From contig NZ_CP092915.1 of assembly GCF_022557175.1 (NCBI RefSeq), positions 3,534,001 to 3,598,000 on the forward strand: 64,000 nt of DNA, given 5' to 3'. The stretch is from Mycolicibacterium sp. YH-1 (lineage in GTDB: Bacteria; Actinomycetota; Actinomycetes; Mycobacteriales; Mycobacteriaceae). This document shows, in pieces, positions 33,253-41,275 of the stretch (position 1 is its first letter; each line of letters starts with the position of its first letter). A program made the translations under genes and the position numbers. The notes under the pieces are model-generated. The model saw only the letters and a list, made by a program, of their open reading frames with translations, did no database searches and had not been told where the DNA came from.

Positions 33253-34212
33253 ATGGTGCTAGTTGTGCATTTCGGCTTGGCCTCTCTGATCGATCCCGAC
33301 TTGTGGACTCTTGCCGATGAGTCACGCGCTTTCTACGCGAGGCGTGCGGCCGGCCGAGGTCCGAGCAGCTGGGAGGAGCTTCGCGAATTTCGAGCCAGCG
33401 CGGCGCCTTCCACCGAGTCGGACCTGTCGACGGTTGCCGAGCTCGCGAACGCTGATGGGAGAAGCGTGCCGGTGAGGGTCCACCTGCCGGAAGCCAAGGC
33501 CGTGAAGGGCGTCCTTCTCGAGATCCATGGTGGCGGGTTCTACATGGGGTCAGCCGCAGGCAGTGATTCCTCGAACCGGCGTCTCGCAGACTCGCTTGGG
33601 GTCGCGGTCGTGAGCGTGGACTACCGGCTTGCCCCTGAGCATCCATGGCCCTCCGCGCCCGACGACTGCGAGACCGCAGCCCTCTGGCTCGTCGACAACG
33701 CCGAGCGTCGCTTTGGCACCACGAACCTCGCGGTCAGCGGTTTCTCCGCGGGCGCGACGCTGGCAACGGTCACGCTTCTGCGTCTGCGTGATCGGGGCGT
33801 CACCGCGTTCGGTTCCGCTGTCCTGCAATTCGGCACCTACGACCTCGCGGCTCAGACACCGGCCGGACGACAGATCGCCGAAGAGTACTTCCTCGACGCC
33901 TACGCGGGCACCGCGCCAGACCGGACGCACCCCGACATCTCACCGATCTACGCCGACCTCGCGGGCCTGCCTCCGACACTCATCGTCGTCGGCGCCGACG
34001 ACATCCTCTTGGAAGATAACCTGGCCATGGCCACGCGACTGTCGGCAGCCGGGGTCGACATCGATTTGCGCATCTACCCAGAATCTCCCCATGGATTCAC
34101 GGGCCACCCGACTCCGATGGCGCAGGCCGCTCATCGACACATCAACACTTGGCTCACCGCTCGCCTCGACGCTGGGCTGCCACAGACCCAGCCGACTTCT
34201 TGGTCGGTTTAG
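33253..34212 (+). CDS. HSL-family alpha/beta hydrolase (esterase)
   Basis: 319 residues from the ATG at 33253. Hormone-sensitive-lipase family: oxyanion motif HGGGFYMGSAAGSD, VDYRLAPEHPWPSAPDDC, nucleophile elbow GFSAGA, acid Asp in VVGADDILLEDN and His in PESPHGFTGHPTP. The N-terminal cap (IDPDLWTLADESRAFYARRA) is short. Cytosolic, acting on short- to medium-chain esters. The last ~60 bp of the gene recur as a scar at 35751-35811. A longer upstream frame overlaps the divergent gene and is rejected. Confidence 0.88.
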   Translation: MVLVVHFGLASLIDPDLWTLADESRAFYARRAAGRGPSSWEELREFRASAAPSTESDLSTVAELANADGRSVPVRVHLPEAKAVKGVLLEIHGGGFYMGSAAGSDSSNRRLADSLGVAVVSVDYRLAPEHPWPSAPDDCETAALWLVDNAERRFGTTNLAVSGFSAGATLATVTLLRLRDRGVTAFGSAVLQFGTYDLAAQTPAGRQIAEEYFLDAYAGTAPDRTHPDISPIYADLAGLPPTLIVVGADDILLEDNLAMATRLSAAGVDIDLRIYPESPHGFTGHPTPMAQAAHRHINTWLTARLDAGLPQTQPTSWSV

Positions 34213-34372
34213 CGTGCACGCTCAGCTCAACCAGGCCAACATTGTGGCAAATACGCCCACCCATCCAGATAGACCGGCGTGTCCACGGGTATCCCCCCGA
34301 GGTCGGGCCGGTCTGTAATATGATTAAGTCTCCTAAGTATCTGGATACAGTCTCAACGCAGGAGTCATGCTC

Positions 34373-34654
34373 ATGAACTTGGTCACGAAGATCCTGCCGG
34401 CCGTCGCGGTTGCAGGCGGGCTAACCGCGGCCGTTCTCGGCATAGGCACTCCTCTGGCCGGGGCTGAGCCGCCTCCGCCGCCACCGGCGCCAGCGCAAGG
34501 CGAGGTGCCGCCAGACTGGGCCCCGCGGAAACCCGCCGATTTCTTCGTCGGACAGCCCGTGGTGTGGAACTCCGCCTGGGGCGGCCGCTGGGGCGTCTGG
34601 GTCAACGGCGGCTTCCTCACGCTGACATCGAACCCCGTCACCAATGGTGGCTAA
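34373..34654 (+). CDS. small secreted protein (mycobacterial type)
   Basis: 93 residues. Start set at the second ATG (34373) because AGGAG is eight bases upstream; the ATG at 34367 is only two bases from it. Sec signal peptide (NLVTKILPAVAVAGGLTAAV, then ...TPLAGAEP cleavage), a Pro-rich linker and a compact domain: PADFFVGQPVVWNSAWGG and WGVWVNGGFLTLTSNPVT. Short secreted proteins of this layout are common in mycobacteria and mostly uncharacterised. A TATGAT box at 34318 could be the -10 element. A deleted duplicate lies at 32189-32468. Confidence 0.8.
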   Translation: MNLVTKILPAVAVAGGLTAAVLGIGTPLAGAEPPPPPPAPAQGEVPPDWAPRKPADFFVGQPVVWNSAWGGRWGVWVNGGFLTLTSNPVTNGG

Positions 34655-34841
34655 CCTCCGGTCTAGCTGGCCTGTGCCATCCGCGGACCGGTAGGCGATC
34701 GCCGAGGTTGTCGGGGATGGGTTCCAACGTCAGATCGGTGCAGCACGCCGTCGATCTGTGTTCTGGCTGTACCGGATTGTCCAGACTGCGCGGACCGAAC
34801 ATGACACACCGCAAGCTGGGCACCATCAAAGGCCGCACCCG

Positions 34842-35738
34842 TTAAACATCTTTACGGTGTTCGATCGCGAACTCACGGATACAAGCATTCACCTCATCGG
34901 GGACCTCAGTCGGCAACGCATGTGAGGCGTTGGGCCACAGGTGATACCGCCATGTCGGCACCACCGACTGCATCCGTCGAAGCCCTTTAGTTGAGTCGTG
35001 AACAGTGTTGCCGGCCAGAAGAACTTGGACCGGAAGATGCACAGAACGCAGCAGGCGATCGCTGACGAAACGCAGCGGCGGTGTTCGCAGGGGTGGTGCG
35101 AAGGCAGCGAATCCGGCCACAAACAGTCCGGCGAGCATATCGATGGAACTACCCGGCGCGGGGTGACCTGCAATCCACGCCGCGGCGCGTCCAGCTCGCG
35201 CGGAACGCGGGCGGCACAACAGGTGCGCAAGTTTTCGCCAGAACCTGGCAGAGGTTCGAGCCACGGTGCTGGCCGGATCAACCAGTGTCACCGTCGCCAG
35301 CCGACGAGGCGCCCGCGCCGCCGTATGGGTGGCGAGCCAACCACCATAGGAATGCCCAACCAGATGCACATCGCGTAGCCCTAGCCCCTCCAAAACCGCA
35401 TCAATGCAGCGCGCTGAGTCTGCTGGGGTAAACATCGGTTTCGACTGAACACTTGCTCCAGGCTGGCCCAACATATCCATCGAGTAGACGGTGAAATCTT
35501 GTGCCAGACTGACGACTTGGTCCCACCACATGGCTGAGGTCAGGAAGAATCCGTGTATCAGCACGACGGGCACACCACGGTCTGGCCCGTGCTGATAGAC
35601 CCGAACGGTGCCGAACTTCGTTGGAACATCGTGCACGACATCCGGCCGCGGACTCAACGCCCGTAATTCGTCATACGCCGCCAGATAGCCCCGTCGTGCA
35701 TCGGCGCTCCTGAATCCACCGTCAGCCGAACCCAACAA
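34842..35738 (-). CDS. alpha/beta hydrolase
   Basis: 298 residues if started at the TTG at 35738, which has GGGGAGG seven bases upstream; a longer frame to 35852 would be read through the antisense of an esterase scar and is rejected. Family features: VPVVLIHGFFLTSAMWWDQV (HG oxyanion), YSMDMLGQPGASVQSKP, nucleophile elbow VGHSYGGWLATHTA, VTLVDPASTVARTSARFW, and a late Asp/His pair (VLLAGNTVHDSTKGL; LWPNASHALPTEVPDEV). Substrate unknown; the fold covers esterases and epoxide or dienelactone hydrolases. Confidence 0.82.
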   Translation of the reverse strand: MLGSADGGFRSADARRGYLAAYDELRALSPRPDVVHDVPTKFGTVRVYQHGPDRGVPVVLIHGFFLTSAMWWDQVVSLAQDFTVYSMDMLGQPGASVQSKPMFTPADSARCIDAVLEGLGLRDVHLVGHSYGGWLATHTAARAPRRLATVTLVDPASTVARTSARFWRKLAHLLCRPRSARAGRAAAWIAGHPAPGSSIDMLAGLFVAGFAAFAPPLRTPPLRFVSDRLLRSVHLPVQVLLAGNTVHDSTKGLRRMQSVVPTWRYHLWPNASHALPTEVPDEVNACIREFAIEHRKDV

Positions 35739-35750
35739 GAAGACGCCTCC

Positions 35751-35811
35751 CCGATGGCCGAGGCCGCTCATCGACACATCAACACTTGGCTCTCCGCTCG
35801 CCTCGACGCAG
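35751..35811 (+). pseudogene. scar of esterase 3' end, duplicated from 34114-34174
   Basis: About 56 of 61 bases match the end of the esterase gene, in frame (AAHRHINTWLSARLDAG). No upstream portion remains. It lies immediately upstream of the TTG start of the minus-strand hydrolase gene. Together with the secreted-protein duplicate it indicates that the 32.2-35.8 kb block arose by duplication and deletion. Confidence 0.8.
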
Positions 35812-35906
35812 GCGCATTTGCGGGGGGAGTGCAAGCGAGCTTGAACCTCCACGCCCGCTTAACTTCTCATTGGCACAGCGCCAACCGAGCGGAGGGGCAA
35901 CAGTCC

Positions 35907-36374
35907 TCAACGGCGGTCGAAACGTTCCCCGAGCTGCTTGGAGGGCAGTAGGCCGAAGACGATCTGGATCACGATCCCGACGTAGGGCAACACGGTTAGC
36001 AGGGACATCCACCCTGACAGGTTGGCGTCGTGGAGCCGGCGGACCAAGAGTGCCCAGCCTGGAATCGCGCACCCCAGCAGGAACAACACCATGATCACCA
36101 TGGCGATGAGTTCGAGTGCGCTGTCTTCTCCGGCCGCGCCGACGAACCCCCCGCAGAGAAAGGCGACCACTGTGAGCGCCAACATGACCCACCAGAACTC
36201 ACTGCGGGACGCGCGTCCGGAGAAGCGGGCGTAGCTGCCGTAGAACCGCGACACTGCCTGACCGAATGTCGCTCCGTACAAGGGCAGCGTGAGATCGCCT
36301 GGATCGGTCGCGCCAACAGGTTCGGACGGCCACTCGGGCTGCGTGTCGAACGGGGTTCCCTCGCCTTGAGTCAT
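35907..36374 (-). CDS. DUF805 family membrane protein
   Basis: 155 residues from the ATG at 36374 (AGAGG upstream). A Pro/Glu-rich N-terminus precedes the DUF805 core: FSGRASRSEFWWVMLALTVV, membrane segments AFLCGGFVGAAG and AMVIMVLFLLGCAIPGWALL, the conserved VRRLHDANLSGWMSLLTVLP and a last segment YVGIVIQIVFGLLPS. Inner-membrane protein of unknown function. The 36375-36997 stretch upstream has no convincing gene. Confidence 0.88.
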   Translation of the reverse strand: MTQGEGTPFDTQPEWPSEPVGATDPGDLTLPLYGATFGQAVSRFYGSYARFSGRASRSEFWWVMLALTVVAFLCGGFVGAAGEDSALELIAMVIMVLFLLGCAIPGWALLVRRLHDANLSGWMSLLTVLPYVGIVIQIVFGLLPSKQLGERFDRR

Positions 36375-36997
36375 TGGTTCCTCTGCTGGACTATTCGGTT
36401 GTGCGGGACCGTGTGGATTTCGCGGTCCCACGCGTTGACGGCTGAGTCAACGGGGACGCTAGCACCGCTTTTGCCAAGCTATGCACGCAATGTGAAATGA
36501 AATCTCAGCGCCTGATGCGCGCGGGTGCGCAGACCCTGAGTGTCCACTCGGGCCTCGACGACAGTGGGGAATCGCTTCAGTTCGGCGCGATCCGCGCTAA
36601 TAGATCGGGAGTCGAAAGCCGCTGCCGAGGGTCGCTACGTCGAGCCTCACCGCCGTTTGCTAGCCGGGCAGTGCCGCGCCGGGTTCCTGATCAGGCCACG
36701 CGGAAGCGGGGTGCCCAACCGATCTGAGCTCCTTCGAGGGAACTCACGACCGTGAAGTTCCGGTGCAATTCCCAGCTAGCGACGCCGAAGATGGTGCCAT
36801 TATTTGCTGATACTCCCGCAATAAGGTAATCCTCACCAATTACCGCTGTTACTTGCCAGAAACAGCGCGGACACTAATACTGTCTGGAAATTAGCCAGTG
36901 CATCCGCCTGGCGCGCAACGCTCTGTGGGGTAGCAGTGATCTGGTCGACACATCGGTGTCTCTCGTCAACGGATGCACAGCCCGGCGGGGGTGTGCG

Positions 36998-37909
36998 ATG
37001 CGGTCGTTGAAGTACCGCGAGACCCCGTCGTGGCTGTTGGCGCCGCGACGCGCGATGATAGCGGCGATACCACTTCCGGTGCTGCGGCACGCGCTGTATC
37101 GGGCGGTGATGGGCACGCGGGGCAACTTCCGCGAGCCGGAGACCTTCAACGAGAAGGTGAACTGGCGGATCTTCAACGACCGGCGGGATCGGATCGTGAA
37201 GGCCTGCGACAAGATGTGGATGAAGGAGATGGCCCGCGAGGCCTATCCCGGTGCGGATCTCCGCATCCCCGCCACCTACTGGTCCGGCACCGACCTGTGC
37301 GACGCCCCCGACCTGATGTCGCTTCCACCCTGGGTGCTCAAACCCAATCACAGCAGCGGGCATGCGCTGTTCGGCCCCGAACCGCAAACTGACCTCACCG
37401 ATCTGCGCAAGCGAACCGAGCGGTGGCTAAAGGACACACCGCAGGAAATGGGTGAATGGGGTTACGGCGCGGCGCGGCGGCTACTCCTGATTGAGGAGCG
37501 CATCCCGACCGCCGACGGCAAGCCGCCCGTCGACTACAAGTTCTTCGTCTTCGACGGGCGGATCGAACTGATCCAGGTGAACCGTGACCGGTTCGAAAGA
37601 AAGGTGACCGCCAGCTTCATGGACGCCGACTGGCACCCGTTCCCAGTGTGCCAAGGTGACCGACCGGTGGTTGATGTGCAGCGACCGGTGGAACTGGACA
37701 AGATGGTCGAGATCGCCCGTGTCCTCGGCGCGGGATGGGATTTCATTCGCGTCGACCTGTACGCAGTCGATGGCGCCGTGTGGTTCGGTGAATACACCCC
37801 GTATCCGGGAGGTGGTCTGCTGCCGTACACCCCGATGGCCTTCGACCGCGAGCAGGGCCTGCACTGGGAACTGCCCACTCAAGCACAGGTGCAGCGCGGC
37901 AGGCCCTAG
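36998..37909 (+). CDS. TupA-like ATP-grasp protein
   Basis: 303 residues from the ATG at 36998 (GGCGGGG upstream). TupA-like ATP-grasp family: FREPETFNEKVNWRIFNDRR, KACDKMWMKEMAREAYPGAD, WVLKPNHSSGHALF (ATP-binding Lys and Ser-Gly loop), EERIPTADGKPPVDYKFFVF, FIRVDLYAVDGAVWFGEYTP (metal-binding Asp and Glu) and PYPGGGLLP. Relatives make polyglutamate or modify cell-wall polysaccharides. No polysaccharide cluster surrounds it, so it is an orphan and its acceptor is unknown. Confidence 0.85.
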   Translation: MRSLKYRETPSWLLAPRRAMIAAIPLPVLRHALYRAVMGTRGNFREPETFNEKVNWRIFNDRRDRIVKACDKMWMKEMAREAYPGADLRIPATYWSGTDLCDAPDLMSLPPWVLKPNHSSGHALFGPEPQTDLTDLRKRTERWLKDTPQEMGEWGYGAARRLLLIEERIPTADGKPPVDYKFFVFDGRIELIQVNRDRFERKVTASFMDADWHPFPVCQGDRPVVDVQRPVELDKMVEIARVLGAGWDFIRVDLYAVDGAVWFGEYTPYPGGGLLPYTPMAFDREQGLHWELPTQAQVQRGRP

Positions 37910-37983
37910 CGGTCAGACTCGAGAATGGGGCCACGCACTTGTCGCATCGTCGGCCGCGCGCCATCGACCTTCACACCAGGGAC

Positions 37984-38412
37984 ATGTCTAGCTGGGCCGT
38001 ACCATTCATAGTCCAGATCGTCGTGGGAGCGCTGGTCATCGTCGTGGTGCTGTCGGGGAGGCCCGAGTTTTTCGGCGCTGAGGAGTGCATCTGGTTCTTG
38101 GGCGCGACGCTGATCACCGCCGTAGTAGCGGCGACAATCGGTCAGCTCTCTGATTACGGTGCGATCGGCTTCGCGGCGGCAACAGTGACCATCTTGGCGG
38201 TGTCTCTGGCCGCTTGGATATCGGTGACCCACGTCCACTTGACCGTCTACTTCCTCGCACTCATCCTCGCTGACCTCGTGGCCGCAATCATTCTGGCGAG
38301 GTGTACAGGCAAGTTGCGTCAGGCGGGACGCGGCATGCTCGTCGGGCTAGTTGCGGTGCCGCTGTCGCCAGCGCTGATGTGGATCGCCGCCCTAGCGGCG
38401 ATGGCCAGATGA
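37984..38412 (+). CDS. small membrane protein, unknown
   Basis: 142 residues from the ATG at 37984 (a TTG at 37939 is an alternative). Four to five hydrophobic segments: PFIVQIVVGALVIVVVLSG, IWFLGATLITAVVAATIG, AATVTILAVSLAAWISVT, VYFLALILADLVAAIILA, GMLVGLVAVPLSPALMWIAA. No recognisable family or catalytic motif. 74 bp after the TupA-like gene on the same strand, so possibly co-transcribed. Confidence 0.7.
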   Translation: MSSWAVPFIVQIVVGALVIVVVLSGRPEFFGAEECIWFLGATLITAVVAATIGQLSDYGAIGFAAATVTILAVSLAAWISVTHVHLTVYFLALILADLVAAIILARCTGKLRQAGRGMLVGLVAVPLSPALMWIAALAAMAR

Positions 38413-38566
38413 GCAACGGCGTTTGGGAATGCCGTCAGGGCAATCGACTTCAGTTCGCAGGCTCAAAAGGACGGTCCGGCAACGGAATCAGCGGTTCGCG
38501 TTCAGAATCAGTCGGGAGCTGCCTGGCCTCTGCGTTTGCGAGGTCGCCGAGCGAGTCGCGACCGGC

Positions 38567-39514
38567 TCAGGTGTACCGCGCTACAAGCGCGCCGCCGATC
38601 GAGGCGAGGTGGTCGCGCACGCCCTGCGGGCCGGTGACCTCAAGCCATTCGATGAGCCCGGCAAGTTCGGCTGCGAGGGCGTACTCGCTGTGGCCGCGGA
38701 TCACGATCTCAATCCGGCCGTCGGGCGTGGAACCACCAACTTCGAGGCGGCCTCCGAGCATCACCCGGAGCAGGCCGAGCCCGTCGGGAGCGCACATGGC
38801 CTGGGCCTCGAGCGGGGTGCGCCTTCGGTCGACCTCGTCGGCGATCTCGCGCCAGCTCTCAGCAAGGTCGAATCCCTCGGGTCGTTGAACGGGATCGTCG
38901 GTCAACTCGACCGACAAGACACGGTCGATCCGGAAAGTCCGTCGACCGGCCTCCGTATCGGAGACCAAGTACCACGTCGGGCCCTTGGCGACGATGCCCA
39001 GTGGGTGGACGGTCCGTTCGGTCTCAGAGCCTTTGCGGTCGATGTAGCCGAGCCGTACCTGGAAGCCGCGGATCACCGCCTCTTGAAGTTCGTCGAGAAG
39101 CCGGGGCGGCCGGGGCTCGACCTGGCTGGATCCCCAGTGTCGTGGGTCTACGACAACTGATGTCGCGGCGGCCTCGGCCTGCTCCCGGAAGGACTCGGGC
39201 AGCGCACGTACGAGCTTGCGCAGAGCGGTCTTCACGCCCGGGGTTGCCGTCGAGGCGGGTCCGGCTACCAGAAACAGGGCGCGAGCCTCGCTCGCAGTCA
39301 GCCCTGAGAGATCGGTTCGAGCGCCGCCTACGAGACGCCACCCGCCCCCTCGGCCCTGCATGGAGTACACGGGCACCCCGGCGACACTCAACGCTTCGAG
39401 GTCGCGGCGGGCGGTGCGCTCGGACACCTCCAACTCCAGGGCGACCTCGGATGCTGTGACCTGCTCGCGTCGTTGCAGCAGAAGCAGGATGGCTACTAGC
39501 CGGTCGGCTCGCAT
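38567..39514 (-). CDS. WYL-domain transcriptional regulator (DeoR/HTH_11 type)
   Basis: 315 residues. N-terminal helix-turn-helix (MRADRLVAILLLLQRREQVT, VALELEVSERTARRDLEALS, GVPVYSMQGRGGGWRLVGG), a central WYL domain (RLGYIDRKGSETERTVHPLG, GPTWYLVSDTEAGRRTFRID, RVLSVELTDDPVQRPEGFDL) and a C-terminal WCX-like part ending LIEWLEVTGPQGVRDHLASI. WYL proteins sense nucleic acid or nucleotide ligands in some cases; here it likely controls the divergent gene at 39578, across a 63-bp gap holding a 7+11+7 inverted repeat. Confidence 0.92.
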   Translation of the reverse strand: MRADRLVAILLLLQRREQVTASEVALELEVSERTARRDLEALSVAGVPVYSMQGRGGGWRLVGGARTDLSGLTASEARALFLVAGPASTATPGVKTALRKLVRALPESFREQAEAAATSVVVDPRHWGSSQVEPRPPRLLDELQEAVIRGFQVRLGYIDRKGSETERTVHPLGIVAKGPTWYLVSDTEAGRRTFRIDRVLSVELTDDPVQRPEGFDLAESWREIADEVDRRRTPLEAQAMCAPDGLGLLRVMLGGRLEVGGSTPDGRIEIVIRGHSEYALAAELAGLIEWLEVTGPQGVRDHLASIGGALVARYT

Positions 39515-39533
39515 GCCACCACACTTTCACATC

Positions 39534-39558
39534 AAACCGGCCACTAGATGACCGGTTT
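39534..39558. promoter_or_regulatory. inverted repeat between WYL regulator and TIGR03086 gene
   Basis: AAACCGG (39534-39540) and CCGGTTT (39552-39558) form a perfect 7-bp inverted repeat with 11-bp spacer, centred in the divergent 63-bp gap. Likely operator of the WYL regulator. Confidence 0.6.
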
Positions 39559-39577
39559 AGGTCGGCACAATGGCGCC

Positions 39578-40228
39578 ATGATCACACCTACCGGTTCCGC
39601 CACCGACCACCTCAAGGATCCCCGGCCAATTCTCGACCGCGCCATCGCCACCGGCGGGGTCGTCATTGCCGGTATCCGGCCAGAGCGACTCACCGACCCG
39701 ACGCCATGCTCAGACATGGACGTGCGAGCGCTGCTCGCTCATCTCATCGGCGTGCTTGGCCGCGTTGCCGCGCTCGGCAACGGTGAGGATCCCTTCGCAG
39801 TCACCGAGACCCCGGTCCCCGACGATCGCTGGCCCAATGCGTGGCGGGAGGCAGGGATACGAGCCGCGGATGCCTGGGGCGATGACACCTTGCTCCAACG
39901 ACCCATGGCACTGCCGTGGATCCAAGGCAGCGGCGCCGAGGTCCTGGCGTCCTACTTCTCCGAGCTGACCGTCCACACGTGGGACCTTGCGGTGGCGACC
40001 GATCAGCAACCCGACTGGGACGACTCGGTGATCGCCGCAGCGCTACAGGGGGCACACAAAATCCTGCCGGCCGAGAACCGCAGAGCTCTCTACGAGGAGA
40101 TCTCGGCCGCGATGGGCCTCGACGAGGTCTCCGTCCCGTTCGCCGAGGCCGTCCCGATCCCCGACGACGCCCCCGCCATCGACCGTCTCATCGCCTGGAA
40201 CGGCCGAGATCCGCTGCACGGATCCTGA
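39578..40228 (+). CDS. TIGR03086-type mycothiol-dependent/metal-binding protein
   Basis: 216 residues from the ATG at 39578. TIGR03086 features: LTDPTPCSDMDVRALLAHLI (metal His), WREAGIRAADAWGDDTLLQR, SYFSELTVHTWDLAVATDQQ (second metal site HTWD) and the final EISAAMGLDEVSVPFAEAVP with PAIDRLIAWNGRDP. DinB-like fold, probable mycothiol-dependent transferase. The divergent WYL gene and shared operator make it the probable target of that regulator. Confidence 0.88.
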   Translation: MITPTGSATDHLKDPRPILDRAIATGGVVIAGIRPERLTDPTPCSDMDVRALLAHLIGVLGRVAALGNGEDPFAVTETPVPDDRWPNAWREAGIRAADAWGDDTLLQRPMALPWIQGSGAEVLASYFSELTVHTWDLAVATDQQPDWDDSVIAAALQGAHKILPAENRRALYEEISAAMGLDEVSVPFAEAVPIPDDAPAIDRLIAWNGRDPLHGS

Positions 40229-40369
40229 AACAACGGACAGACGTCGCAGTGTCAGGAGAACCTGCACGACTTACTCGACGTACGGAAGGACGCCCTGCCG
40301 GAATCTACCCAAATCCCTTGCCATCAAGGCCGTTTAGCCTAGTCAATCTGATGCGCGGGCGTCGCGGCC

Positions 40370-41179
40370 TCACCCGTTGTCCCGCCAAATGAGCACCTGC
40401 TTGAGAGACGTGAGGTCGAAACCGTCATCGGCGGTGAGTTCGGTCTGGAACAACGTGACTCCTGCCTCGCGGAACGCATCGGCGCTGTCGGCGTTCTCCC
40501 ACAGCGTCGAGCGTTCGATGTCGTCGCCATTGCGGCCGAACGTCGCTGCCAGCTCATCGACGCGGTCGCTGGACCTGCGGAAGGCGTCGAGGTCCTGGAA
40601 CGCGTGCCAGATGTCGGCGTGGCGGGCAACGGCGGGCAGCGAGCGCTTGGGCCCCGTGCCGCCGATGAGGATCGGTAGCTTGCGCACGGGCGGCGGAATC
40701 AGTGCAGCGAGCCGGTTCTCGATGCGAATCAAGCTGTCGTCGAACAGATCGAAGCGGGAGCCGAATGTGCCGAATTCGTAACCGTAGGTGGTGTAGTCCT
40801 TTTCGTACCACCCCGCGCCGAGGCCGAGGATGAGCCGGCCGCCGCTGATGTGGTCGACGGTGCGCGCCATGTCAGCGAGCAGGTCCGCGTTGCGGTAGCC
40901 GACGCCGGTGACGAGGAGCCCGATCTCGGCGTGTGAGGTGATCTCGCCCCACGACGCGAGCGCGGTCCAGCCCTCGAAGTTGGCGACGTCGGGCTGCTCG
41001 TCGAACATCACGGGCTTGCCGTCGACGATGGCCTCCATGGCCGGGCGATGGAAGTGGTCGTAGCCGAAGATCACGTCGACGCCGAGGTCGTCGGCGGCCA
41101 AGACGGCATCGCGCCATGTGCGGTAATCGGGCGTGCCGCCGGGCTGGATCTGCACGGCGACGCGGACGGGACGGGTCAT
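40370..41179 (-). CDS. LLM class F420-dependent oxidoreductase
   Basis: 269 residues from the ATG at 41179 (AGGAG six bases upstream). Luciferase-like fold: RVAVQIQPGGTPDYRTWRDA, DLGVDVIFGYDHFHRPAMEA, IGLLVTGVGYRNADLLADMA, VDHISGGRLILGLGAGWYEK, and the C-terminal LPILIGGTGPKRSLPAVARH. The GAGWYEKDYTTYGYEFG stretch is typical of the TIGR03560-like mycobacterial F420 group. Substrate unknown. A lone gene; 40229-40369 downstream is empty. Confidence 0.85.
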   Translation of the reverse strand: MTRPVRVAVQIQPGGTPDYRTWRDAVLAADDLGVDVIFGYDHFHRPAMEAIVDGKPVMFDEQPDVANFEGWTALASWGEITSHAEIGLLVTGVGYRNADLLADMARTVDHISGGRLILGLGAGWYEKDYTTYGYEFGTFGSRFDLFDDSLIRIENRLAALIPPPVRKLPILIGGTGPKRSLPAVARHADIWHAFQDLDAFRRSSDRVDELAATFGRNGDDIERSTLWENADSADAFREAGVTLFQTELTADDGFDLTSLKQVLIWRDNG

Positions 41180-41275
41180 GGATGCTCCTGAGTCGGGGAA
41201 GGATCGACTCTTAAGCCAAGTTCGCCGGGCGCGGAGTTTATTCCGGATATGGGGGACCACTCGGTATTGAGCGAC

